Shown here: piece after piece, positions 16,924 to 23,603 of the stretch
How positions within the stretch are numbered: position 1 is the first letter of the stretch
Layout: every line of letters begins with the position of its first letter
Source of the DNA: Cytophagales bacterium
Lineage (GTDB): Bacteria > Bacteroidota > Bacteroidia > Cytophagales > Cytophagaceae
Direction: 5' to 3'
Assembly (NCBI GenBank): GCA_025360235.1
Contig: JANYCO010000365.1
Coordinates: forward strand, 1-26,187
Length of the DNA: 26,187 nucleotides
Translations under genes and position numbers: made by a program
The notes under the pieces: generated by a model
The model's input: the letters and a program-made list of their open reading frames with translations, nothing else
Databases searched by the model: none
Told to the model about the DNA's origin: nothing

Positions 16924-19029
16924 ATGAATAAGAGTATTCGCCATCTCATTGTTAGTTGCTTCGTTTTAATTTCTTCCATACTTTACATTTCCTGTAGTAA
17001 TTCTACCAAAGAAAAACCTGTTCGATACATTGCCTATGTGGGAAGATACACAGACAAAAATGCAGAAAAACAACCCGACAATCGTTTTGACAGAATGCAC
17101 GAATATATGCTTCGTCAGTATGTTAAAGAATTAAATAATAATAACTATCCTGTTTCTTTCGAATTAAAAACGTTCGATTGCAAACGTGATCCAAAAGAAG
17201 CGGCTGTAGTTTACGGACAGATTGCCGCCGATTCTTCCATCATCGGAGTGATCGACAACACCTGGGGTGTACATTTGGCGGGAGCACAGGAAGTGATTAG
17301 AAAAAATGCTGTTCCTGTTATTGCTATAAATGCCGACCATAATTTTGCAGACTTTGGGCAGCAAGCTGTTTTTACCGGCAACAACGACTATCTCCCTTCA
17401 GAAATAAATTCATTCATCACAAAAGTACTTGTTAAGAAAGAAGTAATTTTTATTTCAGAAGAAGACTACGCACTTCATAAAAGCTTTCTAGCCGATTTTG
17501 AGAAAAATGGGATAAGCGTAAAGAAAATGTTTACTTTAAAAAATAGTGCAAAGGATAAACAATTAGCATTCGACTCTTTGGCAAATGCTATTGATACAGA
17601 AGTTAAAAAAGATTCCAGCATCAAGAAGACTTGGGTGGTGGTGAATCTTCATAACGAATACGGACAAAGGTTGCTGGATTATATTGACGCAAAACATACC
17701 AATTTTCATTTGATAGGGCATGCCTATATTACACAAACCGTAGGGAATTTTAAATTTGGCAAACAAAATAACAACGAACTGATTCTTATTAATAACCCAA
17801 CCGACGCAGTATCCAGAAAGATAGCGCTTGATCTTAATAAATTTAAAATGGAAGATCCGAAGGTTTTCTTAAAATCAGTATCACCGATGTTTCCAAAGAG
17901 ATGTTACGATGCCATTTCTATTATTGGAAATTATTTCAACTTGAATAAAGATACTATTCCAGGAAGAAAAGAGTATGTTGATTATTTTATCAAACTTAGA
18001 AATACAACTCAAAAAACTACAGACGAGTTGTATTATTTCAATGCAAAAAATGAGTTGATTCCTGATCTTTATTATGTACAATATAAGGACGGAAGATTAT
18101 TTTCTTACCGTGAACAGCTCAATAAGAAAGGGCAAGTAATTCCAAATCTTGTTGCAGGCATGGAGATCATAGATCTATATAATATCGATGTGGCAACAAA
18201 CACCTTTCAGGCAGATTTTTATTATTGGATCAAGGCAGACAGCATGAATTCAGATGCGGAAAGATTTATACTTTTCCCAAATATGAAAGAATCTGGAAGT
18301 GCGAAATCATTGGTGTTAGAAAAAGTGGAAAACGGAATGATCTACAAGCTCTATAAAGTTTCCGGGCTTTTTCATCAGGACTATGATTTGAAAGAATATC
18401 CTTTCGACAATCAGGAAATTAGTATTAGCATGGAAGTAATGAACCCGGCGGAAAAATTGAAGATAGCTTTTGATCAGTCTGCTTTCCAACAGGATTCTAA
18501 TTTTCTTGAAAAATTTAAAGTAAGGGCATGGGACAAAGAAAAATATTTGTTGACCGTAGACAATAGAATTTCCTCCACCATGCGCGGCGATCCTGAAAGT
18601 ATGGAAGACGAACTAAAAAAATACCAGGTGTTTTCTTTCAGGCTATTTGTAAAGCGTACGATTACGGGGCCTTTTCTGGAAATCATAATGCCGCTAATGC
18701 TGATCGGATTTGTTGCTATCTCTTTGCTATTTATTATGGACCTTTCTTTTGGTAATATAGGAGAAGTGAGTGCAGGTACGTTTTTGGGGATCATCACCTT
18801 CTCTATTGCCATGGCCTCCCTTTCACCTACCACAGACTCTATAACGAGGAGTGATATTTTATTCTGGATTACCTTTGGGGTAGTACTTTCCTGTTTCCTT
18901 ACCATAATTGTGTGCAATTCCATGTACAATACCAGGGCTGAAATTCAGAAATTGAAATTCGTAAAATACCTTCGTGTAATACTTATTTTTGGATATGCCT
19001 TGGCTTGTACTTTGGTACTTGCGCTGTAG
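16924..19029 (+). CDS. Periplasmic-binding-protein domain fused to a pentameric ligand-gated ion channel (Cys-loop superfamily, Cys-less)
   Basis: A 701-residue protein. After a signal peptide ending LYISC (Cys24) comes a type-I PBP-like domain (about 33-345) with alternating strands and helices, for example IIGVIDNTWGVHLAGAQEV and VPVIAINADH. Around residue 408 a channel-type extracellular domain begins (MEIIDLYNIDVATNTFQADF), with the Pro-loop motif YPFDNQ at 492-497, equivalent to FPFD of Cys-loop receptors but lacking both cysteines. Four hydrophobic segments follow: M1 about 584-605 with the conserved Pro590, M2 about 614-634 preceded by Glu614, M3 about 645-667, and M4 about 681-701. 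Topology puts both soluble domains in the periplasm. The likely role is a ligand-gated inner-membrane ion channel; ligand and ion are unknown. Glu614 hints at cation selectivity. An intrinsic terminator follows. Confidence 0.85.
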   Translation: MNKSIRHLIVSCFVLISSILYISCSNSTKEKPVRYIAYVGRYTDKNAEKQPDNRFDRMHEYMLRQYVKELNNNNYPVSFELKTFDCKRDPKEAAVVYGQIAADSSIIGVIDNTWGVHLAGAQEVIRKNAVPVIAINADHNFADFGQQAVFTGNNDYLPSEINSFITKVLVKKEVIFISEEDYALHKSFLADFEKNGISVKKMFTLKNSAKDKQLAFDSLANAIDTEVKKDSSIKKTWVVVNLHNEYGQRLLDYIDAKHTNFHLIGHAYITQTVGNFKFGKQNNNELILINNPTDAVSRKIALDLNKFKMEDPKVFLKSVSPMFPKRCYDAISIIGNYFNLNKDTIPGRKEYVDYFIKLRNTTQKTTDELYYFNAKNELIPDLYYVQYKDGRLFSYREQLNKKGQVIPNLVAGMEIIDLYNIDVATNTFQADFYYWIKADSMNSDAERFILFPNMKESGSAKSLVLEKVENGMIYKLYKVSGLFHQDYDLKEYPFDNQEISISMEVMNPAEKLKIAFDQSAFQQDSNFLEKFKVRAWDKEKYLLTVDNRISSTMRGDPESMEDELKKYQVFSFRLFVKRTITGPFLEIIMPLMLIGFVAISLLFIMDLSFGNIGEVSAGTFLGIITFSIAMASLSPTTDSITRSDILFWITFGVVLSCFLTIIVCNSMYNTRAEIQKLKFVKYLRVILIFGYALACTLVLAL

Positions 19030-19061
19030 TAATTGAGGCTAAAATAACTGAATGAGCTGGT

Positions 19062-19106
19062 TTCCATTGTTCTACTTGTAAAAAAGCAGGGCAATGGAAT
19101 TTTTTT
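19062..19106 (+). terminator. Intrinsic terminator after the PBP-channel gene
   Basis: TTCCATTGTTCT (19062-19073) pairs with AGGGCAATGGAA (19088-19099), a 12-bp stem with two G-U pairs, followed by seven T (19100-19106). It lies 33 bases after the stop codon. Confidence 0.8.
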
Positions 19107-19165
19107 GTTAAGAAATTGATTGAGATAATTCTAACTTATTATTTAAATCTTAATGCTATTATTAT

Positions 19166-19173
19166 TATTTTTG
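19166..19173 (+). promoter_or_regulatory. Probable -7 element for GtrA-DUF3127
   Basis: TATTTTTG matches TAnnTTTG exactly and sits 19 bases before the TTG start of the GtrA gene, after the terminator of the preceding gene. I see no TTG at the usual -33 spacing, so the call is tentative. Confidence 0.45.
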
Positions 19174-19192
19174 AAGTCTTGAAAATATAAGA

Positions 19193-19594
19193 TTGGAACA
19201 ATTATCGACAGAATTCACAATAAAATTTATTCGTTATGCCCTGGTAGGTTTTACGGGAGTAGCGGTAGATTTTAGCGTAACATATATATTTAAAGAGTAT
19301 ATAAAACTTAGTAAATACATTGCCAACAGTCTTGGGTTTTGTACTGCCGTTGTTACTAATTATTTGTTAAACCGTTATTGGACATTTGGAGCGGGTAATG
19401 AAGATGTATTTATTCAGTTCGGTACTTTTCTTGGAGTTTCACTCATTGGTTTGATGATTAACAATTTCATCATTTATCTTCTGAATGAAAAGCTGAATGT
19501 TAATTTCTATATCTCCAAATTTATGGCAATAGTTGTAGTTGTCTTTTGGAATTTCTTTGTAAATTATTATTATACTTTCCGCAGTGCGGTATAA
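19193..19594 (+). CDS. GtrA family membrane protein
   Basis: A 133-residue protein with four transmembrane helices, the full length of the GtrA family. Signature phrases are FIRYALVGFTGVAVDFSVTY at the first helix, NSLGFCTAVVTNYLLNRYWTF at the second, and FWNFFVNYYYTFR at the end of the fourth. GtrA proteins help move lipid-linked sugars such as glucosyl-undecaprenyl phosphate across the inner membrane, or interact with glycosyltransferases; the substrate here is unknown. The start is TTG at 19193, because a TGA lies in frame seven codons upstream and no ATG precedes the first helix. It probably shares a transcript with the DUF3127 gene, which starts 11 bases later. Confidence 0.88.
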   Translation: MEQLSTEFTIKFIRYALVGFTGVAVDFSVTYIFKEYIKLSKYIANSLGFCTAVVTNYLLNRYWTFGAGNEDVFIQFGTFLGVSLIGLMINNFIIYLLNEKLNVNFYISKFMAIVVVVFWNFFVNYYYTFRSAV

Positions 19595-19605
19595 ACTTTA
19601 AAATT

Positions 19606-19977
19606 ATGGCTCTAGACGTAACAGGTAAATTGTTTAAAATCCTTCCGGAAGTAACTGGTGCAGGAAAAAACGGCAATTGGGTGAAACAGGAATTTGTGAT
19701 CGAAACGATGGAACAATATCCAAAGAAAGCCTGCTTTTCTGTTTGGGGTGATAAAGTAGCTTCCTTAAAAGGCATTCAACTAGGCGATCAGATAAAAATA
19801 TCGTTTAATATTGAATCGCGTGAATACAACGAACGTTGGTATACAGATCTTCGCGCATGGAAAATAGAATCGTCTACTGGCAGCGGAGAAAGTACTCCGG
19901 CGCAAAAAGAAAATTTCCCGGGTGATGTAACCAGTTTCACCGCCGAAAGCGGAGAAGCCGATGATCTCCCATTCTAG
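19606..19977 (+). CDS. DUF3127 OB-fold-like protein with an SSB-like acidic tail
   Basis: A 123-residue protein starting at ATG 19606 (MALDVTGKLFKILP). The body matches the DUF3127 family typical of Bacteroidetes: GNWVKQEFVIET, YPKKACFSVWGDK, GDQIKISFNIESREYNERWYTDLRAW. This spread of strands looks like an OB fold, and the NERWYTDLRAW phrase resembles the 'G-x-x-Y-T-x-I-x-A' strand of small OB proteins. After a Gly/Ser/Pro-rich linker (about 88-115) the protein ends EADDLPF, much like the DDIPF tip with which SSB recruits partner proteins. A single-stranded nucleic-acid role is therefore plausible but unproven. A longer reading from an upstream ATG inside the GtrA gene is out of frame with it and unlikely. 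Confidence 0.82.
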   Translation: MALDVTGKLFKILPEVTGAGKNGNWVKQEFVIETMEQYPKKACFSVWGDKVASLKGIQLGDQIKISFNIESREYNERWYTDLRAWKIESSTGSGESTPAQKENFPGDVTSFTAESGEADDLPF

Positions 19978-19986
19978 AAAATGAAC

Positions 19987-20241
19987 TTATTGATGACGGA
20001 GTGTTTTTATGTATTGCTCCGTTGTCAATTCTTGTTGTTCGGTTTCTACCGAAAGAATTTCCAACCCTATAATACCCTCTTGGCGATGGAGACCAAATAA
20101 ATCGGTGAAGATTTCATTAAGGTCATTCGTTTCCGATTTGAACGATTGAATAATAACATTCTGATTTTGTGAAAATTCACCATGGCCATCCAGGCTGGTG
20201 GTTACAGAATACCTGATCTTGTAGTAAAGCTTTCCTTCCAT
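19987..20241 (-). CDS. Small hypothetical protein, 84 residues
   Basis: Not recognised. The frame runs from ATG at 20241 to TAA and encodes an acidic, soluble protein with no signal peptide or membrane segment. The first half (GKLYYKIRYSVTTSLDGHGEF) looks like a beta hairpin, followed by a possible helix with several Gln and Asn, then a strand near EGIIGLEILSV and a Gln/Glu-rich C-terminus. Composition looks like a real protein rather than a shadow reading, since no gene lies on the other strand. It is convergent with the DUF3127 gene (gap of nine bases) and divergent from the NlpC/P60 gene with 166 bases between. Confidence 0.6.
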   Translation of the reverse strand: MEGKLYYKIRYSVTTSLDGHGEFSQNQNVIIQSFKSETNDLNEIFTDLFGLHRQEGIIGLEILSVETEQQELTTEQYIKTLRHQ

Positions 20242-20407
20242 ATTCTTCTTTCTTTTTAGGGTAGACGGATTCTATTCTATAATATTTTAAATTTTCTTAA
20301 AAAAAACAAAAAATAGGGTGTAAAGAAGGGGTCTTAAAGCCTGTTGTGCATAAGATCGTACTGAAAGGCTTCGGAAATAGGAGCTTATCGGGTATATTTA
20401 TAATATA

Positions 20408-20944
20408 ATGAGGTTTGGAAATGCCAGGCATATCGTATTCTATATAGCATTAATCGCTATTTTGACTGCTTGTAAAGGAGGAAAGAAAACTACAGCCTCT
20501 TCTGAAGTAAATGAAAAATCAAAAAAAGAAAAGGGGAAGAAAGTACCTTCGGAAAATAAGAAAGTAGAAGCCATCATTAAAACAGCGAGAAGTTATACAG
20601 GCACACCCTATAAATACGGAGGTACGTCACGCTCGGGCATAGATTGTTCAGCACTTACAGGCGCTGCGTATAAATCTGCAGAGATTAATCTGCCGCGCAC
20701 GGCAGGTGATCAAAGTACTTTTGGAAAAACGGTTAGTTTGAAAGAATTAAAAAAAGGAGACTTAGTATTTTTTACCGATAAAAAAGGAAGTTCAAAAGTT
20801 ACTCATGTTGGAATGATCACGGAAGTGAATGGTCCTGATTCTGCAAAATTTATTCATGCTTCTACAAAGGCAGGAGTAGTAGAGGTAGAGCTTTTTTCGA
20901 ATTATTATAAGCCACTTATTTTGAAAGCAGTGAGGGTGTTGTAA
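20408..20944 (+). CDS. NlpC/P60 (C40) peptidase lipoprotein
   Basis: A 178-residue lipoprotein. The signal peptide ends in the lipobox LTAC with Cys22. A charged Lys/Ser-rich linker (about 23-54) leads to the NlpC/P60 domain, which cleaves peptide cross-links or stems in peptidoglycan (typically gamma-D-Glu-diaminopimelate bonds). The catalytic Cys80 is in GIDCSALTGAAY, the His133 is in THVGMI, and a third polar residue, His150, is in FIHAST. The early YTGTPYKYGG motif is also typical. It is anchored to a membrane facing the periplasm; which membrane is not decided. The gene stands alone between divergent and convergent neighbours. Confidence 0.93.
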   Translation: MRFGNARHIVFYIALIAILTACKGGKKTTASSEVNEKSKKEKGKKVPSENKKVEAIIKTARSYTGTPYKYGGTSRSGIDCSALTGAAYKSAEINLPRTAGDQSTFGKTVSLKELKKGDLVFFTDKKGSSKVTHVGMITEVNGPDSAKFIHASTKAGVVEVELFSNYYKPLILKAVRVL

Positions 20945-20969
20945 GGTGAATTAATTTTACTTCACCTTA
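20942..20969 (+). terminator. Hairpin after the NlpC/P60 gene
   Basis: TAAGGTGAA (20942-20950, including the stop codon) pairs perfectly with TTCACCTTA (20961-20969) around a 10-base loop. There is no strong T-run after it, so it may be a weak terminator or only an mRNA-end hairpin. Confidence 0.45.
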
Positions 20970-21043
20970 AGTCTTCTCAGTGTTTTGTTCATGGGCAAAT
21001 CAGTTGTTTCTATGAAACACTAAAGTATAAAGACACTATAGTT

Positions 21044-21085
21044 AAAAAAATATAAGGCATGCTAATATTATTAGCATGCCTTATA
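21044..21085 (-). terminator. Strong intrinsic terminator of tRNA-Arg
   Basis: A perfect 15-bp inverted repeat (21051-21065 with 21071-21085, core GGCATGCTAA) with a 5-base loop. On the minus strand it is followed by seven T (21050 to 21044). It lies ten bases beyond the tRNA 3' end, so it terminates the tRNA transcript; it may also stop readthrough from the NlpC side. Confidence 0.85.
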
Positions 21086-21095
21086 AATAATGTTG

Positions 21096-21169
21096 TGTTC
21101 TCGTAGGGATTCGAACCCCAAACCTCCTGATCCGTAGTCAGGTGCTCTATCCAATTGAGCTACGAAAAC
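21096..21169 (-). tRNA. tRNA-Arg (anticodon ACG)
   Basis: A 74-base cloverleaf on the minus strand. The acceptor stem GTTTTCG pairs with CGAGAAC (one G-U pair), the discriminator is A, and CCA is not encoded. The D arm reads AGCTCAATTGGATAGAGC. The anticodon stem CCTGA/TCAGG closes the loop CTACGGA, giving anticodon ACG; its A34 is normally deaminated to inosine to read CGU, CGC and CGA. The T arm has GGTTCGAATCC. Confidence 0.96.
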
Positions 21170-21191
21170 ATTCCCGATAAGAATCGGACTG

Positions 21192-21199
21192 CAAATATA
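21192..21199 (-). promoter_or_regulatory. Probable -7 element for tRNA-Arg
   Basis: Reading the minus strand, TATATTTG matches TAnnTTTG exactly, 22 bases before the tRNA 5' end. A small hairpin (CCGAT 21174-21178 with ATCGG 21183-21187) lies in the short leader. No clear TTG at -33. Confidence 0.5.
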
Positions 21200-21227
21200 C
21201 TATTTTTTTATTAAAATGGTGCTCTTC

Positions 21228-22838
21228 TTATAAAACACTCGTTTTTTCCTCCAGTACTAATCTTGATTCTTCAAGGTCCAATTCGTATTCCAATCTTCTC
21301 AAAACCTCCTCACTTACAGAGCCTTGCTGATGCATTTCTAAAATGGCACCCCGCTCCACTTTTAACAATTCTTTCTGCATACCGTGTAATTGATGGAAAA
21401 GTTCGGAGGTGTCTTTGGTACTGTCCTCTGTTCGTACTTTTCTATGAAGATGATTAATCTTTAATTCATATTTATTTTTTACCTGATTTAAAACATCATC
21501 GTGTACTACACCAATAGCAAAATTTTCTTCGATATGTAGGATTACCGAACTGGCGAGTTTTACCCTTGCCAGTTGCTCTTCTATTTCCTCTTGGTCGGAT
21601 GAGGGGATGTTTAATTTTCTAACGATATAGGGTAAGGTGAGTCCCTGGAATAAAAGGGTGAACATGATTACTACAAAAGTGATAAATAGAATCATGTCCC
21701 GTTGAGGAAATGGTTGTCCGTTTTCCATCGTTACAGGCAGTGCCAGTGCGGCAGCCAGCGACACTACACCTCTCATACCCGTCCAGCCAATAATAAATAC
21801 AGCTTTCCAGCTGGGCCTAGGCTCCATCTGCCGGATTTTTTTGCTTAATATTCTGGGTAGGTATGCTCCGGGATACATCCAGAGCAGTCGAATAATCATA
21901 ATGATAATTCCTATCATCAGGCCATAACCTACCAAGGTGAGGAGGGAATGTTGTGTTCCTATTCCTTTCATTACAGAGGGAAGTTGTAATCCTATAAGAA
22001 TAAAAATTATTCCATTAAGAATAAATACCAATGTTTCCCAAACGGCTAAGGCATTGATACGTGTATTGTGTGAAAGAATTGCTGAAGAACGAAAGCTGAG
22101 AAATAGGCCTGCCACTACTACTGCCAGAACCCCGGAGGTATGAATTCTTTCTGCTACAATATAAGCAATGAAAGGAGTGAGTAACGTAAGGATTACATCA
22201 ATGGTTGAAGTCATTGTGCATATTTTATGAAGGTAAAAAAACAGGAGCCCAACCACTAGGCCAACCGCAATGCCACCTACCACTACAACAATGAAATTTA
22301 CACCTGCTTCCCAGAAAACGAAATTTCCGGTAGTTACTGCAATCACAGCATAACGAAATGCGATAATGCCGGAAGCATCATTTACTAAACTTTCTCCCTC
22401 TAGTATAGTGAGTACTCTTTTAGGAACGTTGAGTCCTTTCGTCACGGAAGTTGCGGCTACAGCATCTGGGGGAGAAATGATGGCCCCAAGTAAAAATGCA
22501 AGAGGCCAGGTAAATCCTGGAATAAAATAATGAGCAGCAACAGCTACTATGCTGGTTGTAAAGAGCACAAGGCCAATTGCCAGCAGACTAATTGCTCTTT
22601 TTGCTTTTTTGAAATCATGCCAGGAAGTATTCCAGGCTGCCGCATAAAGAAGGGGAGGGAGAAAAACAAAAAAGACAATCTCTGGGTTTAGTGCTATTGT
22701 AGGTAGGCCTGGAACCAGACCAATACCAAGTCCTACAATTACTAATAAAATGGGGTAGGAGATTTTTATTTTTTCCGCCAAAGCAGCCAACCCTGCCATG
22801 ATGGATAATAATATAACAACAACTTCTACATTATGCAT
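21228..22838 (-). CDS. CPA1-family Na+/H+ antiporter
   Basis: A 536-residue inner-membrane cation/proton antiporter of the CPA1 (NhaP/YjcE-like) type, for pH and sodium balance. Twelve or so helices fill residues 1-420. Landmarks: FFVFLPPLLYAAAW (56-69), the ion-site helix with SPPDAVAATSVT (Asp125), and EGESLVNDASG (147-156) with the Asn153-Asp154 pair typical of electroneutral CPA1 exchangers. HTSGVLAVVVAGL and IGWTGMRGVVSLAAALALP are further family motifs. The last 110 residues form a charged helical cytoplasmic tail (MHQQGSVSEEVLRRLEYELD), common in bacterial members. The start is ATG 22838. An AT-rich repeat separates it from mnmD upstream. Confidence 0.93.
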   Translation of the reverse strand: MHNVEVVVILLSIMAGLAALAEKIKISYPILLVIVGLGIGLVPGLPTIALNPEIVFFVFLPPLLYAAAWNTSWHDFKKAKRAISLLAIGLVLFTTSIVAVAAHYFIPGFTWPLAFLLGAIISPPDAVAATSVTKGLNVPKRVLTILEGESLVNDASGIIAFRYAVIAVTTGNFVFWEAGVNFIVVVVGGIAVGLVVGLLFFYLHKICTMTSTIDVILTLLTPFIAYIVAERIHTSGVLAVVVAGLFLSFRSSAILSHNTRINALAVWETLVFILNGIIFILIGLQLPSVMKGIGTQHSLLTLVGYGLMIGIIIMIIRLLWMYPGAYLPRILSKKIRQMEPRPSWKAVFIIGWTGMRGVVSLAAALALPVTMENGQPFPQRDMILFITFVVIMFTLLFQGLTLPYIVRKLNIPSSDQEEIEEQLARVKLASSVILHIEENFAIGVVHDDVLNQVKNKYELKINHLHRKVRTEDSTKDTSELFHQLHGMQKELLKVERGAILEMHQQGSVSEEVLRRLEYELDLEESRLVLEEKTSVL

Positions 22839-22880
22839 GGAACTAACCTCTTTAAACCAAAATAAAGGTATGAAATAATA

Positions 22881-22912
22881 AATTAAAAATTAAGAATTAA
22901 AAATTAAGAATT
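22881..22912. repeat. Tandem 14-bp AT-rich repeat (two heptads), 2.3 copies
   Basis: AATTAAAAATTAAG occurs at 22881-22894 and again, perfectly, at 22895-22908, with a partial third copy AATT. Each unit is two similar heptads (AATTAAA, AATTAAG). It lies between mnmD and the antiporter gene, just after the mnmD stop on the minus strand. Confidence 0.8.
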
Positions 22913-22917
22913 GACCA

Positions 22918-23601
22918 TTATTTTTTCCCTCTAGTCATTTCCTTTTTGCCCGGGGGCCCTATAAGTGTTTCAACGATAAAGCCCGCTTCCTTGAGATCTC
23001 TTTTGAATTGACCCCGGGCACAGTAGGTGACGATTAAGCCATCCTTATTGAGAAGCGAATAAACCTTTTTAATATTTTCAGGTAGCCAAACTTCAGCTTG
23101 TTTGCTGGGTGCAAAAGCATCGTAATAAATCAAGTCGAAATGCTGGCCGGAAATGTTATACTCTTCAAGTTTTAATTTTATTTTTTTCAATACAAAATTA
23201 CGGTTGAGCTCTACCTCTTCATCCCATGGTGCTTTATGAAGTTGTATGAAAAAATCCTGAAGAGTTTTGTCGGATAAATTTTTTGTATAATTTAATTGGG
23301 AATAGATATCTTCTTTTAAGGGATAGGGTTCCAGGCTATGGTAAATAATTTTTGTGTCTGAACTTGCTATTTTTTTGTAGGTAAGCCAAGCGTTAAGGCC
23401 CGTGCCAAAGCCTACTTCAAAAATGGGTATTATTTTTTTTGTTGGAATCAATTGTTCGAGACCGGCCTCTATAAAAACGTGTTCAGATTCCTGGACAGCT
23501 CCATGCATGGAGTGATACGTTTCGTTAAGTCCGGAATGGAAAATAGTGTGAGACCCATCGCCTGAGGCAATAATTTTTATTTCGTTTTGTGAATTTTCCA
23601 A
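22918..23601 (-). CDS. mnmD: tRNA 5-methylaminomethyl-2-thiouridine methyltransferase MnmD (stand-alone)
   Basis: A 227-residue SAM-dependent methyltransferase of the DUF752/MnmD family, which performs the last methylation in making mnm5(s2)U at the tRNA wobble position. Motifs: YHSMHGAVQESEHVFI (29-44) before the SAM site, the SAM-binding FEVGFGTGLNAW (61-72), and YYDAFAPSKQAEVW near 160-173. It lacks the FAD-oxidase MnmC(o) domain of the proteobacterial fusion, which is normal outside Proteobacteria. The start is TTG at 23601, two bases after the histidine kinase stop; no ATG is available before the conserved region. The two genes are probably translated from one mRNA. The stop is followed by a tandem AT repeat. 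Confidence 0.9.
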   Translation of the reverse strand: MENSQNEIKIIASGDGSHTIFHSGLNETYHSMHGAVQESEHVFIEAGLEQLIPTKKIIPIFEVGFGTGLNAWLTYKKIASSDTKIIYHSLEPYPLKEDIYSQLNYTKNLSDKTLQDFFIQLHKAPWDEEVELNRNFVLKKIKLKLEEYNISGQHFDLIYYDAFAPSKQAEVWLPENIKKVYSLLNKDGLIVTYCARGQFKRDLKEAGFIVETLIGPPGKKEMTRGKK

Positions 23602-23603
23602 AC

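Noticed and set aside
18474..18929. A 151-codon minus-strand frame inside the receptor-channel gene
   Set aside because: It mirrors the transmembrane coding region; no family resemblance, and the plus-strand gene is clearly real.
21051..21085. The perfect 15-bp palindrome as an attachment site or mobile-element end beside the tRNA
   Set aside because: No integrase, no duplicated tRNA 3' end, and a T-run in the right place on the minus strand make a transcription terminator the simpler explanation.
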